From Parelaphostrongylus tenuis (Eukaryota > Nematoda > Chromadorea > Rhabditida > Metastrongylidae): a stretch of DNA of 64,000 nt. Both the position numbers and the translations under genes were made by a program. Numbering within the stretch: position 1 is the first letter of the stretch; each line of letters begins with the position of its first letter. Location of the stretch: NCBI GenBank assembly GCA_019055375.1, contig JAHQIW010006127.1, positions 62,001-126,000 on the forward strand, written 5' to 3'. Positions 33,925 through 46,185 of the stretch are shown here, in pieces. Below the pieces are notes generated by a model. The model saw nothing but the letters and a program-made list of their open reading frames with translations, did not search any database and was not told the origin of the DNA.

Positions 33925-34175
33925 GATACATATTTCCATAGATTTTTCTTAAGACTTTTTACGAGATTTTGGTATTGCATCTCAACAGTTTACTAACGCT
34001 TCAACGCTTCTGCCCTTCGCGGCAGTATCACCCGTCCCATACAAAGAGTAGCAGAGGGGAAGATGCCACAGTGCTAGACAAGTGAAATATCGTCAAAACG
34101 TACGTTTCTATATAAGATGCAATACCAAAACCTCGTAAAAGGCTTTATAAGAAGTCTGTGAAAATGTATACTTGT
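33925..34175. mobile_element. Small inverted-repeat element, family C, next to MYCBP start
   Basis: Arms of about 60 bp: left ACGAGATTTTGGTATTGCAT with its flank ATTTTTCTTAAGACTTTTT, right the reverse complement GATGCAATACCAAAACCTCG and onward. Inside the right arm AAACGTACGTTT is self-complementary and follows a weak hammerhead-like stretch (CUAGACAAG...CGUC) lacking the core residues. The right end runs to within about ten bases of the splice acceptor of the MYCBP-like gene. Confidence 0.6.
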
Positions 34176-34182
34176 TTTTCAG

Positions 34183-34195
34183 TTATACGCTCAAA
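34183..34195 (+). promoter_or_regulatory. Short 5' leader after probable trans-splice acceptor, MYCBP-like gene
   Basis: ACTTGTTTTTCAG ends at 34182. The following 13 bases (TTATACGCTCAAA) would be the whole 5' untranslated region before ATG at 34196 if a spliced leader is added here. The T-rich tract partly abuts the end of the family C element. Confidence 0.5.
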
Positions 34196-37100
34196 ATGAT
34201 GCCAAATCAGAATCTGAAAGACGAACGACCAGAAAAGGAGACTGAGGTCTGTTTTTTTTTTCTTCCACGAGTTGTACTTAATTAGCATAAGTCCGGTGAC
34301 ACATATGTGTCTGATCGAAATTAGTAGAAGTTGATCGTTATCCTTTAGCTGACAATGCACAATTTACGGGAGCTTGAAATTAGTAAGTGAGCAAAAACTT
34401 TTGGAAAAATCGTAAAAGTTTGATTTTTGAACATTTTTGTGTTGTTTTTCATTGATCGTGCAGTATATATTTATCTAGTTAGTAAAATTCTCCAAAATCC
34501 CTATTGAATAGTATGATTTACGTGCGTTGATGCACCATCATTGGAGACAAGGTTTAACGATTCTCAACCCATTGAGGACCAGCCTTGATAACCTAGACGG
34601 CGTCGCACCGTCGCTTGCCGCTGCAGTCGCTTACGCGACAGTTGCAGAAGGCGGCATCTCTATACCTCTGCGTGCATGTATTGCTATCTATGCCTGCCTT
34701 CCCACAATTTGAGCATTGAAATCTCCCGTTCGCAAGCTATTGAATGATTACTAATAGTTTAATGAAAAAGCTCCATTCGGTAAAAAGACAAGGAAGCATG
34801 ACAAAGACAGCAATGAGGTTTACCCATAATCAGAATTTGACTGTATAAAGTACTAGAAAATTCGTTGTAAAGTTGAATCAAGGCATTTCAAAAGCAAGAC
34901 ATTATCTTTTTCCATTAGTAAAACGTAGTACGAAGGTCGAACCAGAAACCAAGTTTAGTATGGAAATCGGCATTTCTCAAGCTATCGAATGACTGTAAGC
35001 ACATCGACTAAAAAAAGAAACAAATGTTTTACCAGCTAGAAATATGCTTCCTTTCATAGCGATGTGGTTTTCTCGTTGAAACTTTAAGAAATATAAACGG
35101 AATATGGAAAATATAGATTTTTTTCGCTGAAATTATCTCTTTTCCATGATGATAATGTTTTTTTTATAAACCTGTATACAACTCCTCGCTTCCACCCTCT
35201 CAGAGATCTTCGGATGCGCAGGCAGGCAGCATTTGCACGTTTGGCTATCTGCGCCTGCTTTCCCCACGAAGCGCGACACCGCCATTGCACTAGCTGAGTG
35301 AAGTTTGACGTCTCGCACGGTATGAAACGTGCAGTTTGGTCCTTAGAGGGTTTAAGCCGCATGAGATTATTGAGGGTGAAGGTGCTGGTATGGCGTTAAA
35401 ATCTATTGTGGGAAGATGGTTTAAGCGACTGAAAGAAGGAAATTTTGACTTCGAAGACATGCCTCGTTTTTGCCGGCCATCTATTTCGGATGAAAGTGAC
35501 TTGCAAGCTGCTTTGAATGCCGAGCTGCCGCACTTCCTTTCAGTTCAGGCGTTGCTGCATCCGATTGTGGCCTCTTCCGATCAATGCGGCACTTTTTGAA
35601 TGGTGCTCAATTTGAATCATTTAATAAAGTTAAAGAAGCATGTCGAGAGTTTTTCGATTTTCGAAATGGTATTCGAGCAGATTTGAAATTTTGCAAAACG
35701 ATGGCAGAAAGCCGTGGACAATAGTGGTCTATACTTTGAGGAATAGTTATTGTTGTTTTTGCTGTCAATTTGCGCATAAAAACGAAACTTCTAGAGGTTT
35801 CCCAGAACCTTTTTCTCATTCCTAATTGTTAGGCCTTCTATATTTCTTAACTCAAGTCATCTGTCGGCATATCTCAGCTAACACTGAAGTTTATCAATAA
35901 TATTAAAAATTATCGGAGTTTACAAATTTTTGCCAATAACTAGCAAATTTTTTATTCTATAGCGAAGAAGTTTAATTTTCCAAGCAAAAGCTCTTTTTTT
36001 TTGAACCTTTTGCGTCTAGGCTTGCGTTTCGAAAGTGCAAACGCCTAAACGCTTAGATTTCACAGAAGAAAGCAGGATAAACAGGATAACGCCTCAAAAT
36101 GTCCCAATGTTTATGGTTGTCGTGCTAACTTTAGCAGCGTAAGAAATTTGAATCTACCCATCGATTTTATCCAAACATAAACTTTAATTAGATTTAAAAT
36201 CAAATCAAGACTCTAGAAGGAACTCCTTCTAGTTCTCATATTCTGAACTATAATATAAATGAAAAATCATCGGCTGCTGTCAGGAAGGCAGTATTGTCCG
36301 CAATATGTCAATGTGGCAGTATGGTCGCTTGTTTGATTAGCATTTTCTGCTAAGATGACGTTGCGGTGGTATCCGAGTTCATTATGTCAAATAGCGTCTA
36401 GATCAACAATTTAGTACAATCTAATTCAGATTTTCCGCCTTTATTTGGAGAAATGCGGCACTATAGGTGTGCTCACCGAGTGGATTCGTAAATTGATTGC
36501 TATTCCAGCAAAAAAGCGCCCGATTGACCCTGCAAAATTTCTCCGACAGGTATGCAGCATCTCCACAAAACTTAAGTAAAATCTTCAATTCTATCTTTTT
36601 CATTACATTGCAGAACTTGAAATCCTGGAACGCAGATATCCGCAACACTGCTATCAAGAATGCTCTGCAGCAAACTCGTGCTAAGGTCCGTACATACCAA
36701 ATCATTGTTTTTTTCTCAACTTGATTGTAGAAAACCACTCAAGAGCATTTCTAAAATCCTCCTTTGATTAAAAACTCTGTCCCTGAAGTCGTACTGTCAG
36801 CAATTGAAACTGCAGTAGTGGCTATTCAATAGGCGCCGTCTACCCGTGCAAATGGCAGCCATTTAGAAAGAATCTTAGTAATGAGATCACATTTCTATAT
36901 TCAAGACGATCGGCGACTGTCTCTGCCGAATACCTGGTACGACTGTCATAGGATCATAAGAAAAAATGCATGCAGCACAATCAGACATGCTAATGAAGGA
37001 CTATTCAAACTTAGATAAGAAGTTCATAAATGACAAGTTTTTAAATTTTTATTTTACTTATCTCGTCTTCTGCGTGTTCTGCACGGATTTTGCATTTCTT

Positions 37101-40100
37101 GCACTCGATTCATTCCCTTGCATCTATAATCCGCGAAGTTCTTACAACTTTTGCTTGTGGATTCTGCTGCTGCTTGCGTGCTTTCTTTTTGTCATATAAG
37201 CCGTTTGAGGCTACGGGAATTCATTCTCCCTTGAGTACTGGGATAGCCGTGCTAGAGCTTTACCTTTTTGATTGCGGAGAGTAAACTTTTTTCTAGGCAA
37301 GTGTGGTATCAATTTCTTGAAACCGAAAGGAAGAGAGACTCATTGAGGATGGTGTGGGGTCGGAGCAGCACCGTGTTCGTGATGATCGCTATCAGTACCA
37401 CTATTCTACCCATCCTATAAAGAGAGAAGATTTTTTAGTCGTTGTTGTCGGAATACGCAAATTCTTTGTTTCATAGGATGAGTGACAGTGATGTAAACGG
37501 TAGTGATGCCGGTCAGCACAAGCACAGTGTTGGTCCGACCCTACACCTGGCTCATTAGATCTCTCATCCTTGGAAGTTAAGAAGGTGATAGGTTCTACAT
37601 AACAATAACAGGGAGTTAATAATGGAATAATTTGTTTATTCTTGTCATCGTTCATGAAGGTCTGCAATCATTTTGCGTGTTGTTTCGCTATTGCTTAAGG
37701 ATTTCCTCTTTCTTATGAATCTCATAGAATACTGGTGGAGCAGAATCTCCTTTCAGTCTTGACGATATCCGAGCTGAGATGCTCTCACGCAAATCCAAGA
37801 AAGTTCTAGAAGAGGGCCAACACCTTTTTTGATGGACTGTGTCACCAACGACTTCGCAATTTCTCTGCTCGTGTTGATAAAAATAGAGTTTAATTAGAAG
37901 TTGGTAAAGGAGATGCTACAAGGGGTCATTACGAAACCGAATTCATGCGTAAATACGATTACTTTGATTGATCACGACTGTTGTACATTGAATCCAGCGA
38001 CAGAAGTGTAGGAGTCTTATGAAAACTGTATGTTCAAGTACCTAATCCAGACTGTCCCACCGCAACATGAGCGTGCTGGAAACAATATGGTGAAAATAAG
38101 TAGTTTTTCAGATAAGCAGTTTTGATGTTATTAGTAACAGTATTTGTCGAATTCTAGTACTTTTTCGCACTTTAATAACCCATCCTTGTAGTTTTTTCTT
38201 AATGTGCAGATCCCAGACTTCTAGCATTCAATTCGGTTTTTCGTCTTCTTCTTGAACGTTCTAGAATACTGTTTGAGCACATCTTCTTGCAGTCTCGAGC
38301 ATAGCCTGGCTTTGACGCTCCATAGGGTGTTCGTATTGATTGCCGGAGAGTGTTAGAGGTGCGGTTTAGCTCGCGCGCTCCTCGACGAGCATCACAGCCA
38401 CTCGGCCTTGGCGCCTCCTTGAATATTAGTAATGCAGTGCAATATCACAGTATAATAATGCAGTCTAACAGCACAATAAGATAATACAGTGGCTAACGTC
38501 TCGACGAGTCTCGCCTTCTTCAAAGCGGTTAAATTGATTTGCAACCACTCGGTCAAACACCTCCGTAACCCCGGTAGAAAACGTGAGAAACTGTTTTTTG
38601 CATTGCGTAGTAAAGAGCTTTATCATAGAATACTCACCGATAAGATCTCTTGGATCTTCCAATATTGATTGGAGATCAGTCGCTTGAAATCAATGCATAA
38701 CTCAGGCTGTGTCTGACTCAGCTCAAGAAGATTAGCCTGAGGTACGGTACGTAGTCACGCGTGATTACGAGACACATCTCTTTGCGGTTTATTTCTAGAC
38801 CTCAACTACTACGCGAGGAATCTCCTTCTGTAACAACATCAAAAAAGCTTTTTTCGGAAACCGGCGACGTGGGACTGTGCAGAATCTGAGCTTTCGGATA
38901 ATTACCAACACATTTATCAAAAGTTTCCCTCCAGCGAATGATATCTGGTTTTCCTTTGTCGCCTTATGATGGATAAGTACTCTTTAAAGTTTTACGTGCG
39001 AATGTTTTAGATTTCTGTGCAAGAGTAATGAAGTTGACGTTGAATTATACTGTGTTTTTGATCATCAGACGCGCCTAGTAAAATTTTTCAGTCAAAGTCA
39101 CGTTTTCAGCTAGGTGCAGCTAGGTGCAGCTAGGTGCTCTTCAAAACAAAGCAAAGAGATCTATCCAATTCGTCAATGCCAAGTTTGCCCAAACGGTAGA
39201 GATCTCGTTTGCATGAAATCTGGCACAATATACCTAATCTCCTGTATGACATGTGAGAACGAATACATTGGCGAATTGGGTAGACCACTCTTTATCCGTC
39301 GTATAGAAGAACACCTAGCTGGAAACGTAACTCCTGCCAAAGAACTCCACTAGGAGCGCAAGGGGAACAAAACATTAGGGAGCGAGTTTTGACGTCAAAT
39401 TTACCATTTCTGCAGAGAAATCTAGAAGATCTGATAGTAAAATCAGGAAGCCTTCCAGTTACATAGCAAAGAACCAAAAATGAACCGCAAAGAGGAGTGT
39501 TTCGTAATCACGCGTGACCTCGTGCTAGGCCTCAAGCTACTCCTCACGGTCAGACTCAGGCGCAGCCTTACCTATGCACTGACTCTAAGCGGCTTGTCTC
39601 CAATGAGTAACTGAGTAACTAAAACATCTGAACGGTGAGTGTTTTAAGATAAAGCTTTTGACTGTGCGATCCAGAATGTGTTTATTACGTTTTCTGCCGG
39701 GATCATGACAGTGTTTGACTGAGTGAATTGCAAATCAAACTGACCTTACTACTCTCTGAAGAAGGCAGGACTTGTCGAGACAGCCACTGTATTATTATCA
39801 TACTGTTGTACTGCATAACTAGTATCTAACAGGTCTACCGAACTCGTTATAGAGAAAAAACTGCCGATCTATTCCAAGTAGGTAGAAGTAAATAGATAGC
39901 TAATCCTTTGAACTTCAGTGTATTCACGGCTTTCTGAAAGAGGTGAATTTTATAGAAGTTATTTTAAATTCTATGAAAGTATAACTACGTTGCTTTGTTC
40001 GTTCCATAGAATACTGTACAACTTTTTGCTGTAGCTCATTATCCTAATTGCTGAGCGATTAGGATGCATACTTTTTTTACAACATTGTGTAGCTTGTACG

Positions 40101-40287
40101 CACATATGTTTTCCGATTATAGTTAGCAAAAGTGCTGTTGGAGAATAAGAAACTCAAAGAACGTGTCAGCGAGCTCGAAACCACTCTTTTGAAGAAGCGT
40201 CTAAACGCTTTAGAGAAGTCGATATCATCTCGAAAGGAACGGCCACGAAATTCTGCGCTCATGAACCAGCACAGTAGACTGAGGTGA
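34196..40287 (+). CDS. mycbp: c-Myc-binding protein (MYCBP/AMY-1) homologue, 4 exons, 135 aa
   Basis: Exons: 34196-34246, 36430-36549, 36614-36685, 40123-40287 (AGG then TGA at 40285-40287). All junctions are phase 0 with GT/AG. MYCBP is a small helical protein that in vertebrates binds c-Myc and A-kinase anchoring proteins and is found with ciliary/axonemal complexes. Matches to the family: IFRLYLEKCGTIGVLTEWI (residues 18-36) for the FRRYLEKSGVLDTLTK helix, PAKKRPIDPAKFLRQNL (43-59) for the PEKP..FLKHHL stretch, and LAKVLLENKKLKERVSELE (82-100) for the C-terminal coiled coil with its ENKKLK. The protein is about 30 residues longer than the human form, with a basic tail (SRKERPRNS). The final GAGGTGAGT also looks like a donor, so a further exon is possible. 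Intron 3 (3.4 kb) is host to a mariner, family R repeats and a Penelope-like element. Confidence 0.85.
35300..35830 (+). pseudogene. Internally deleted mariner transposase in MYCBP intron 1
   Basis: N-terminal part at 35345-35500 reads GFKPHEIIEGEG, VGRWFKRLKEGNFDFED and RFCRPSISDESD, the helix-turn-helix and linker of a mariner transposase. From 35589 another frame reads HFLNGAQFESFNKVKEACRE, and near 35695 a frame reads WQKAVDNSGLYFEE, the C-terminus. The catalytic DDD region is gone. Confidence 0.75.
38190..38420. repeat. Dispersed repeat, family R
   Basis: Shares CTTGCAGTCTCGAG, TGATTGCCGGAGAG and GAGCATCACAGCCACTCGGC with the copy at 14800-15035, same orientation. It directly precedes the Penelope-like element at 38456. 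Confidence 0.6.
38456..39817 (+). mobile_element. Penelope-like element with inverted terminal arms
   Basis: Arms of about 360 bp (38456-38815 and 39480-39817) are reverse complements with moderate divergence, running through ATACAGTGGCTAACGTCTCG, GATTTGCAACCACTCGGTCA, CGGTAGAAAACGT and AGTCACGCGTGATTACGA. The unique centre carries a plus-strand GIY-YIG endonuclease remnant (39165-39345: CQVCPNGRDLVCM, GTIYLISCMTCENEYIGE, RRIEEHLAGN), then a frame break and a degraded continuation to about 39485. No reverse transcriptase. Each arm ends in a decayed hammerhead sequence pointing outwards. It lies in MYCBP intron 3. Confidence 0.75.
38486..38526 (-). ncRNA. Decayed hammerhead motif, left arm of Penelope-like element
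   Basis: On the minus strand UUGAAGA, a stem around GGCGAGACUCGUC, GAG in place of GAA, ACGU, U, AGCC. C3 and one of the conserved A residues are changed, so it should not cleave. The mirror copy in the right arm (about 39754-39788, CUGAAGAAGGC...GAGACAGCC) is decayed in the same way, including the same GAG. Confidence 0.5.
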
Positions 40288-42780
40288 GTTTGCGCTTCTA
40301 TCGGTGCTTTGAGCACATTTGTATAAAAACGTTTAGTAGAAGCAGTGTACCTGTTGGGCACGATGTTCAGGATCAGTGGTTACCTCAATGTTGATCCCTT
40401 CATCGTTGCTAGTATTTATCCCATCACTGTTCCGTGTAAAACTGATACTATAGTTTACTAGCGTTCATTCTCTTATTCACTTGACACCTATTTAATATTC
40501 TACGTTATTTAATGATATTTCGTTAACTCAGTATCTACATAATAACTTGAAACTTGATATTCATGTGTAAAAATACTTTTACGTATTTGTTGCGTGTAAG
40601 TCTTTATCGTTTTATTTATGTTGTATAAAGCCTTTTCATGATTTCTTCTGGGCTTACCAGCTAAAAAAATTTCGATTGTAACGACTAAGCCTATCATTTA
40701 ATTATTAATACTATGAAGCTAGGAAAGAATAGCCAGCAGCTACGAATAGATGGCTAAACTGCTGATGTATACGCAGTTGCGCGACACGTCGCACGGAACG
40801 CCCTTTGCCTGCAGTCCGTTGAGACGGAAACAAAAGCTTTTATATTTCGTCTTTCGTTGATAACGATAATTGACAACATGCTTCACAAGGTCATTCTTTA
40901 GGCGACGAGTTTTCTCTCAGTAGTAGACTTCGAAACGCGAGATTGATGTGGGTAGAAAATTTGAGAGAACGTTGTCGTTGTCACTGTCGTCAACGAATGT
41001 GGTGCATCAATGACGACGGCAGGTGAAAATGCTTGAAGTGAAAGCTCCCTGCGATGCATGTCTGTTGTAGGTCATTCAAATTCTAGTCGGAGTTTGTCTA
41101 CGGAATGCAGTGGTGGCGAAGTATGAACCGAATGATGCTCTGCACCAATGTTATAAAATATGTGGGAAATCGTAACCGAGATCGACGCTCCCCAATCCAC
41201 TCTCCTCCCTCTCCAGCGCCGTGTCTTAGTCTAAAAAACTGTCGCAAAAAGGGTCACGAGAATTTGATGATGTGATTCAATGTGTTGTTTCCAGATGGCT
41301 TTACGTTTACGAAGTAATTCTGCGGTTTTCTTGTGTCCCACTGCAGCTGTATTTGAAAAGTGTCACATCTATTTATCATAAAGTGGATTTAATCATCTTT
41401 CATGCAGTCATTATTTGAATCTATACCTTGAGAACTTGGTAATACTTGTGAGGCGCCTCAACAATGTTTAATACCACTTAATAGTATTCTTGGCCGACAT
41501 GCTTGTATGCTTTTTTGGGCAGAAATACACCTTTTCATATAAAATGGAACAGCGCTTCACTTGAATTCACTACGTCGTAGAGGACAGTGTCGAGGCAGTT
41601 GACCTATGTGCCAAAGTACGCAGCGCTGTGACTGCCGACCTAATGGTAGTCGGAATAGGTTTCGTTCAAACATAATCTGGCAATTTCGAGAGAAGAATTC
41701 TTTGAAGCGCAATCGGAAAACTGTGGAACAGATATGAAAAGAAATCCCTCTTCAAGATAGAAGTGAATCTTCCTTTCATGGGAAAGTTTTTCATTGTCAA
41801 ATAGCTCACATTATTTGCCGTTGGGTGGCGTTTAGTGGATTTAGCCACTAGGAATCTCTAAAGATCAATGGCGCACTTCTACAAGAATGGTTACCCACAT
41901 ATTTAGATGTCGATGACCGTTTGACGCTTCAAGAATCCAGTAAAGTGATCATTAGATTAGTGAGGAAAATATATGTGGTTTATGTATTCTTGAAAGCGCT
42001 GTTTGATATCGCATTATTTTCTCAATCAGTTGTGCTTATCGACCATTCTACCATTTTGCCCATTTGAAAAAGGTTGCTAAAGTAATGGCGGTTTAACACG
42101 GTCCCGAATCAGAACTACTAGTGCACCAACCCAATAGAAACACACATCCATGCACTCATATTTCTGTTGGTTATGCTTGTAACACGAGGTTGGTGATAGA
42201 TTTTTATTCGGCTATCATCTCAACTCTTTCGCCCTTCTGCAAGGTGATGAATCGGATCGGTTGCCTAACTTCTTTGCGTTGTTTGAGAATTCAGTCAGGT
42301 CTCTCGTCCTCTAGTCATGTTTGTTCCGGTGCAAATCATCTCTTTACGGTAATGGAATGATAAAGTCATAATAAACAACGCAACAGAAAGCTTAAAGATA
42401 AAAAATCGCTCGCAAAAATGTGGATAAGAGGTAACAACTGACCACTGGCAGATGGCAGGTCGAAGTCCCTAAAGCAAATCAGTGCTGTTCTTTCGTATCA
42501 TTGTCAAAATAGAGTCACTGTCTTTCATACATTCACTGCAAAACTACTTCTCAATAAAGAACGTCGTTCTCTTCACTGAGAAATCAGAGGAAATGTTGGA
42601 GCTTTGCAGGCTTACAGAAAAGACTGCACAGGGTGCGAGAAAAGTGATAATTTTGTTTCTTGTGAATTTTAGGATTGGTATAATGTTCTACATAATAAAT
42701 TCTGGCAATTCTATGGAATCTTCTGTTTAGTTCTCGTCCAGAATATGTTTATTAATCTGTCTAGTTTCACTTTTGCCTAA
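40288..42780. other. Intergenic; one short candidate ORF
   Basis: Mostly unidentified. At 41295-41381 an ATG directly follows TGTTTCCAG and opens 28 codons (MALRLRSNSAVFLCPTAAVF) with an arginine/serine-rich start like a mitochondrial presequence; a GTATTT donor could end the exon after PTAA. Later exons were not found, so it is only a possibility. Confidence 0.3.
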
Positions 42781-42789
42781 GCTATGGAT

Positions 42790-43830
42790 CGTAAAACGAA
42801 CGAATCACAGTAGTTGAACTGCACAATACGGACTGAAAATGGCCAACTTTGTAGAAATAACTAGTCTTAAACCAAAAAGTGTCTACAGAGCCGCGAAACG
42901 ATTTAAAGAGATTGAAGGGATTGAGGATCATCATCGAAATAGCCGTCCTGCCACCTCGCCTACTTCCGAAACCATTCGTAAGATCCGTTTACAAATTCAA
43001 CGAAATGTGGGGCATTCGATGCGCAAAATGATCTGGGAAGCTCGGGATCAGCAAGTGGGGCATCTAGAGCTATGTCTAAAATAAGCAGAAGTTGAACAGT
43101 TCCAAAATCGATTGTGGTCACTTTCTGGACATGAAGATCAAAAAAGAAGCTTTCAGAGGTTTGCCGAAGGTTTGTTTGACAGTTGGTACATGTTAGTCGA
43201 AGGTAGTGTTTACGGCTGAGAAGACATGCATGCTTGAACTACTCCACTTGCCAGAATCGCCGAATTTTGTAGAATTGTCGGCACAAGTCTGCAGTAACAA
43301 AACCCATAGTTCGCAGTCATTTTCAGGTATCTGCGATGGCCTCAGCCGGCATTTGCGCCATCAAAAAGACACCGTCGGTCTTCATGAGCACAAAAATCAA
43401 AATCAGCGCCGTCAGCTATCAGCAACGAGCTACGAGGAGTACTGGAGCCTTGGACTACTCAACTTTTGACACCGACGGATTTACGCTTCAGCAGGACTTG
43501 ATTCCTGCGCTTTCGATCTGTTCAACGATTTCCATGTGTCAAGAGCTGTTTCGAGGCTTCTCGGGCAAAGGCATTTGGTCGTCAAACTTACCGGATCTCA
43601 AACCCGATGGACTATTTCGTGTGGTTTATATTCGGGAGAAAAATCTCGGCTACTCGCTATACTACGTTCTTAGATCGGCTTTTACACGCGCTTGGAACTA
43701 AATTAGTGTGCAAGTGTGGGTGCATCGCTCGAAATTTTAGCAAGCGACTTCGTAAATGTACACAGGCCAATGGAGGCAATTTTGAATTTGTTGTAAACTC
43801 TTTTGTTCATTGTTATAGCTGTTGATCTCA
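42790..43830 (+). pseudogene. Near full-length Tc1/mariner transposase, frameshifted
   Basis: The order is complete but split over three frames: helix-turn-helix region (42839-43080: SVYRAAKRFKEIEGIEDH, RPATSPTSETIRKIR), VVFTAEK at about 43203 where the family has FTDEK, so the first catalytic Asp is now Ala; GICAIKKTPSVFMSTKIKI (43350-43410); QQDLIPAL (43490) for the second Asp; LPDLKPDGLF (43590-43615) for the third; and a C-terminus SKRLRKCTQANGGNFE (43738-43785). The family is the type ending in KRLRxCIKAxGGHFE, distinct from the other mariner fragments in the window. It is dead by frame breaks and by the lost Asp. Confidence 0.8.
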
Positions 43831-45974
43831 TAAACTTAATTATCCCTCCAATGGAATTAATTTATTGGTTTGTTCAGTATTTTTTACTGTTAAAATATCT
43901 AAAAAAATTATCAGAACTTTTTTCGCACTTTGCACATCGCTAAGGATGTCTTATACTTTCTATGAGACATTTTTCTATTTTGGACTTTTCTTGGGGCGAA
44001 AGTATGCATAAATCTGAAATTGGATTTGAAGTAAATCTAAATTCTCAAGATTTTCTACGCAAGCTCTGTACGTTTGAAAAACAACGATAGATACCCTGAC
44101 GGACACAGCCATGTGCTGATGGATGAGAATATGTGTTATTCAATTGCATTTGTATTCTGCTAAGGTCTGTTAATCCTAAAGATTTCTGTTTAATGATTGA
44201 TTCAATAATTAAAACTCCAATTCCTACCAGCTAAAATGAGATGGAGTTTGTTGAGATATATATTTGAAAGCGGACGTTATTTTCTCATTATATTCACTGA
44301 GATTGATGTTTGTCGTGGGAAATATGTTAAAGACGGATCAAAGTACAGCAGTAAGAACGAGAAGAGCGAGAAAGCTGTTGATTCACATCAAATCCTTTTC
44401 CATATGAGCCAACCACTTTTACACAAACCAAAAAGTATGTAGATTCTGTCCGAGCTATCTGGTGTCATTGATTGGTTATTTTTACCTGGTTAGGTGATGA
44501 GTAAAATCCAGTATCCTCTTCTCAGTTCGTTTTGCACGTCCTAATGGAATCCGTTTTTCTCGCTATGAATTACAGAGAGGGCTACAAATTGAAAACCATC
44601 TTTCTGTCAGAATAGCGATCTCACAGATTTTCTGCATCACGTGTAGTTAGCGACAAAAGCTCACCCACAAATCCTTTGGCTGAAAACTAAGATATTGAGT
44701 ACCGAGCAATTGACAAGAAACGGGAACTCAGTGCTGGGATAGCCTGAATATCTCAAATGTGACTGAATAACTCAACGACAACATTAACAGATACATGAAC
44801 TCATGTATTAATGATGCACGAATACACTGCATTGAATGAATTCGGATGTAAAAAACCTCTTGATTCTCTTCAGCCTGAAAAGAATAAAATTCTTTACCTT
44901 ACACACAAGAGCAGATATATCCAAATGTAGCGGATTATTTGGAAAGTTTACTCTTTCCAGAGTTAGGCCACATTATGCTTTAGATGAGCTCAAAAGTGTC
45001 ATTTTTTCACTAAGAAAATTGTAAACATGAGACTAAGCAACATTTAGACGCCTTTTTGCCTGTCCCTTTCCAGCATCGGCGTCCTTCGAATGAATCATGT
45101 TTCAGTGAATTCTTTCGATGATCAGCTGCTTGGTTGCAATTAGGTATGCGAATTATTTCTTTCGCGACTTTCACATGACTTTGAATTTGAGATCGAGTAT
45201 TCTAACAGAATAAAATAAAAAGCCGAAACCATGATAAATGGTGATTAAAAGCGAAAAGTGTGCTAAATCTATTGAAGGACGGCAAATATAAGATTTACAG
45301 TTATATTCAAATCTCTCTGCCTCCTTTTTGAAGAAACCTGTTAGAGTATAAAAAACTGTGAAGAAATGGTTCTCCTGGGAAAAATTTTTGAAGATTGTTT
45401 CAGATATATTCAATATGCTCCATCTTTTTCACTCAAGCGCTAAATCTCTCTTTAAAATGTTAATGCTCTAATATTTTCTTTTGTATGTAGGCGATTAAGT
45501 ATAAATAATGTTGACATTGTTAACCGAGCACTTCGGATTTTCGGCTGCCATGTCATTCCTGCGTTTCGCACTTTTTGGGTTTATTTTTAAGGTCATAAAT
45601 GTACTTACCTACACGCGTGATTATGCTGCTGTTTCTCGATTTCGAATTACGAGGTGGGAATGGTTGTAAATAGAAATCTAAATTTATTTTGATCAATGGT
45701 CATAAAAAAACTATCCTGCGGCACGCACTATTGCTAATTATTGGCTGTTCAAGTATCCCACAAGTATGTATAACCATAAACGAGATCTGTGTGTCCGATT
45801 CTTCTATCGCCTTTGTAATGTTGAGAGACCGCAGAAAATACTATCACTATACAATACTATCACTTGGAAAGCAAGTTTTAACGCACTTGTAAAAAGTTGT
45901 GAGTTTGTGCATGTTCTGAACAAAAACAATACTAACTACTCTTTAAAATTGGACCATCGCTTTCCACGACTCTC

Positions 45975-46185
45975 TGTCATTTCCGATTAATGCAACACTC
46001 TTTGAAGGGTCGCCTATTTGGATCGTTCGATTAAGTTGAAGAAGCATGTTAAGAATTGTTTGATGCGAAGTCGAAAGATTGGTGCTTCGACCAGTTGCGA
46101 AACTTGGCGGACGGATGACAGAAAGTCGTAGAAAACGATGACCTTTCATTTTGAAGAATGGTTATTATTGTTTTTGTTTGGTTTT
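45975..46185 (+). pseudogene. Mariner transposase C-terminal fragment
   Basis: Reads MQHSLKGRLFGSFD, a stop, VEEAC, a stop, ELFDAKSKDWCFDQLRNLA and QKVVENDDLSF, matching the mariner C-terminus (HFLNGKxFxSFEEVEEACxEFF, RWQKVVDNDGLYF). Several stops. Only the last quarter is present. Confidence 0.7.

Noticed and set aside
45076..45143. Plus-strand exon between TTTCCAG and GTATGC
   Set aside because: Two frames are stopped early and the third ends in TAG at the donor; no consistent product.
45609..45677. Minus-strand mini-exon with a perfect GTAAGT donor
   Set aside because: Open for 22 codons only, weak acceptor, and no partner exon or recognised product.
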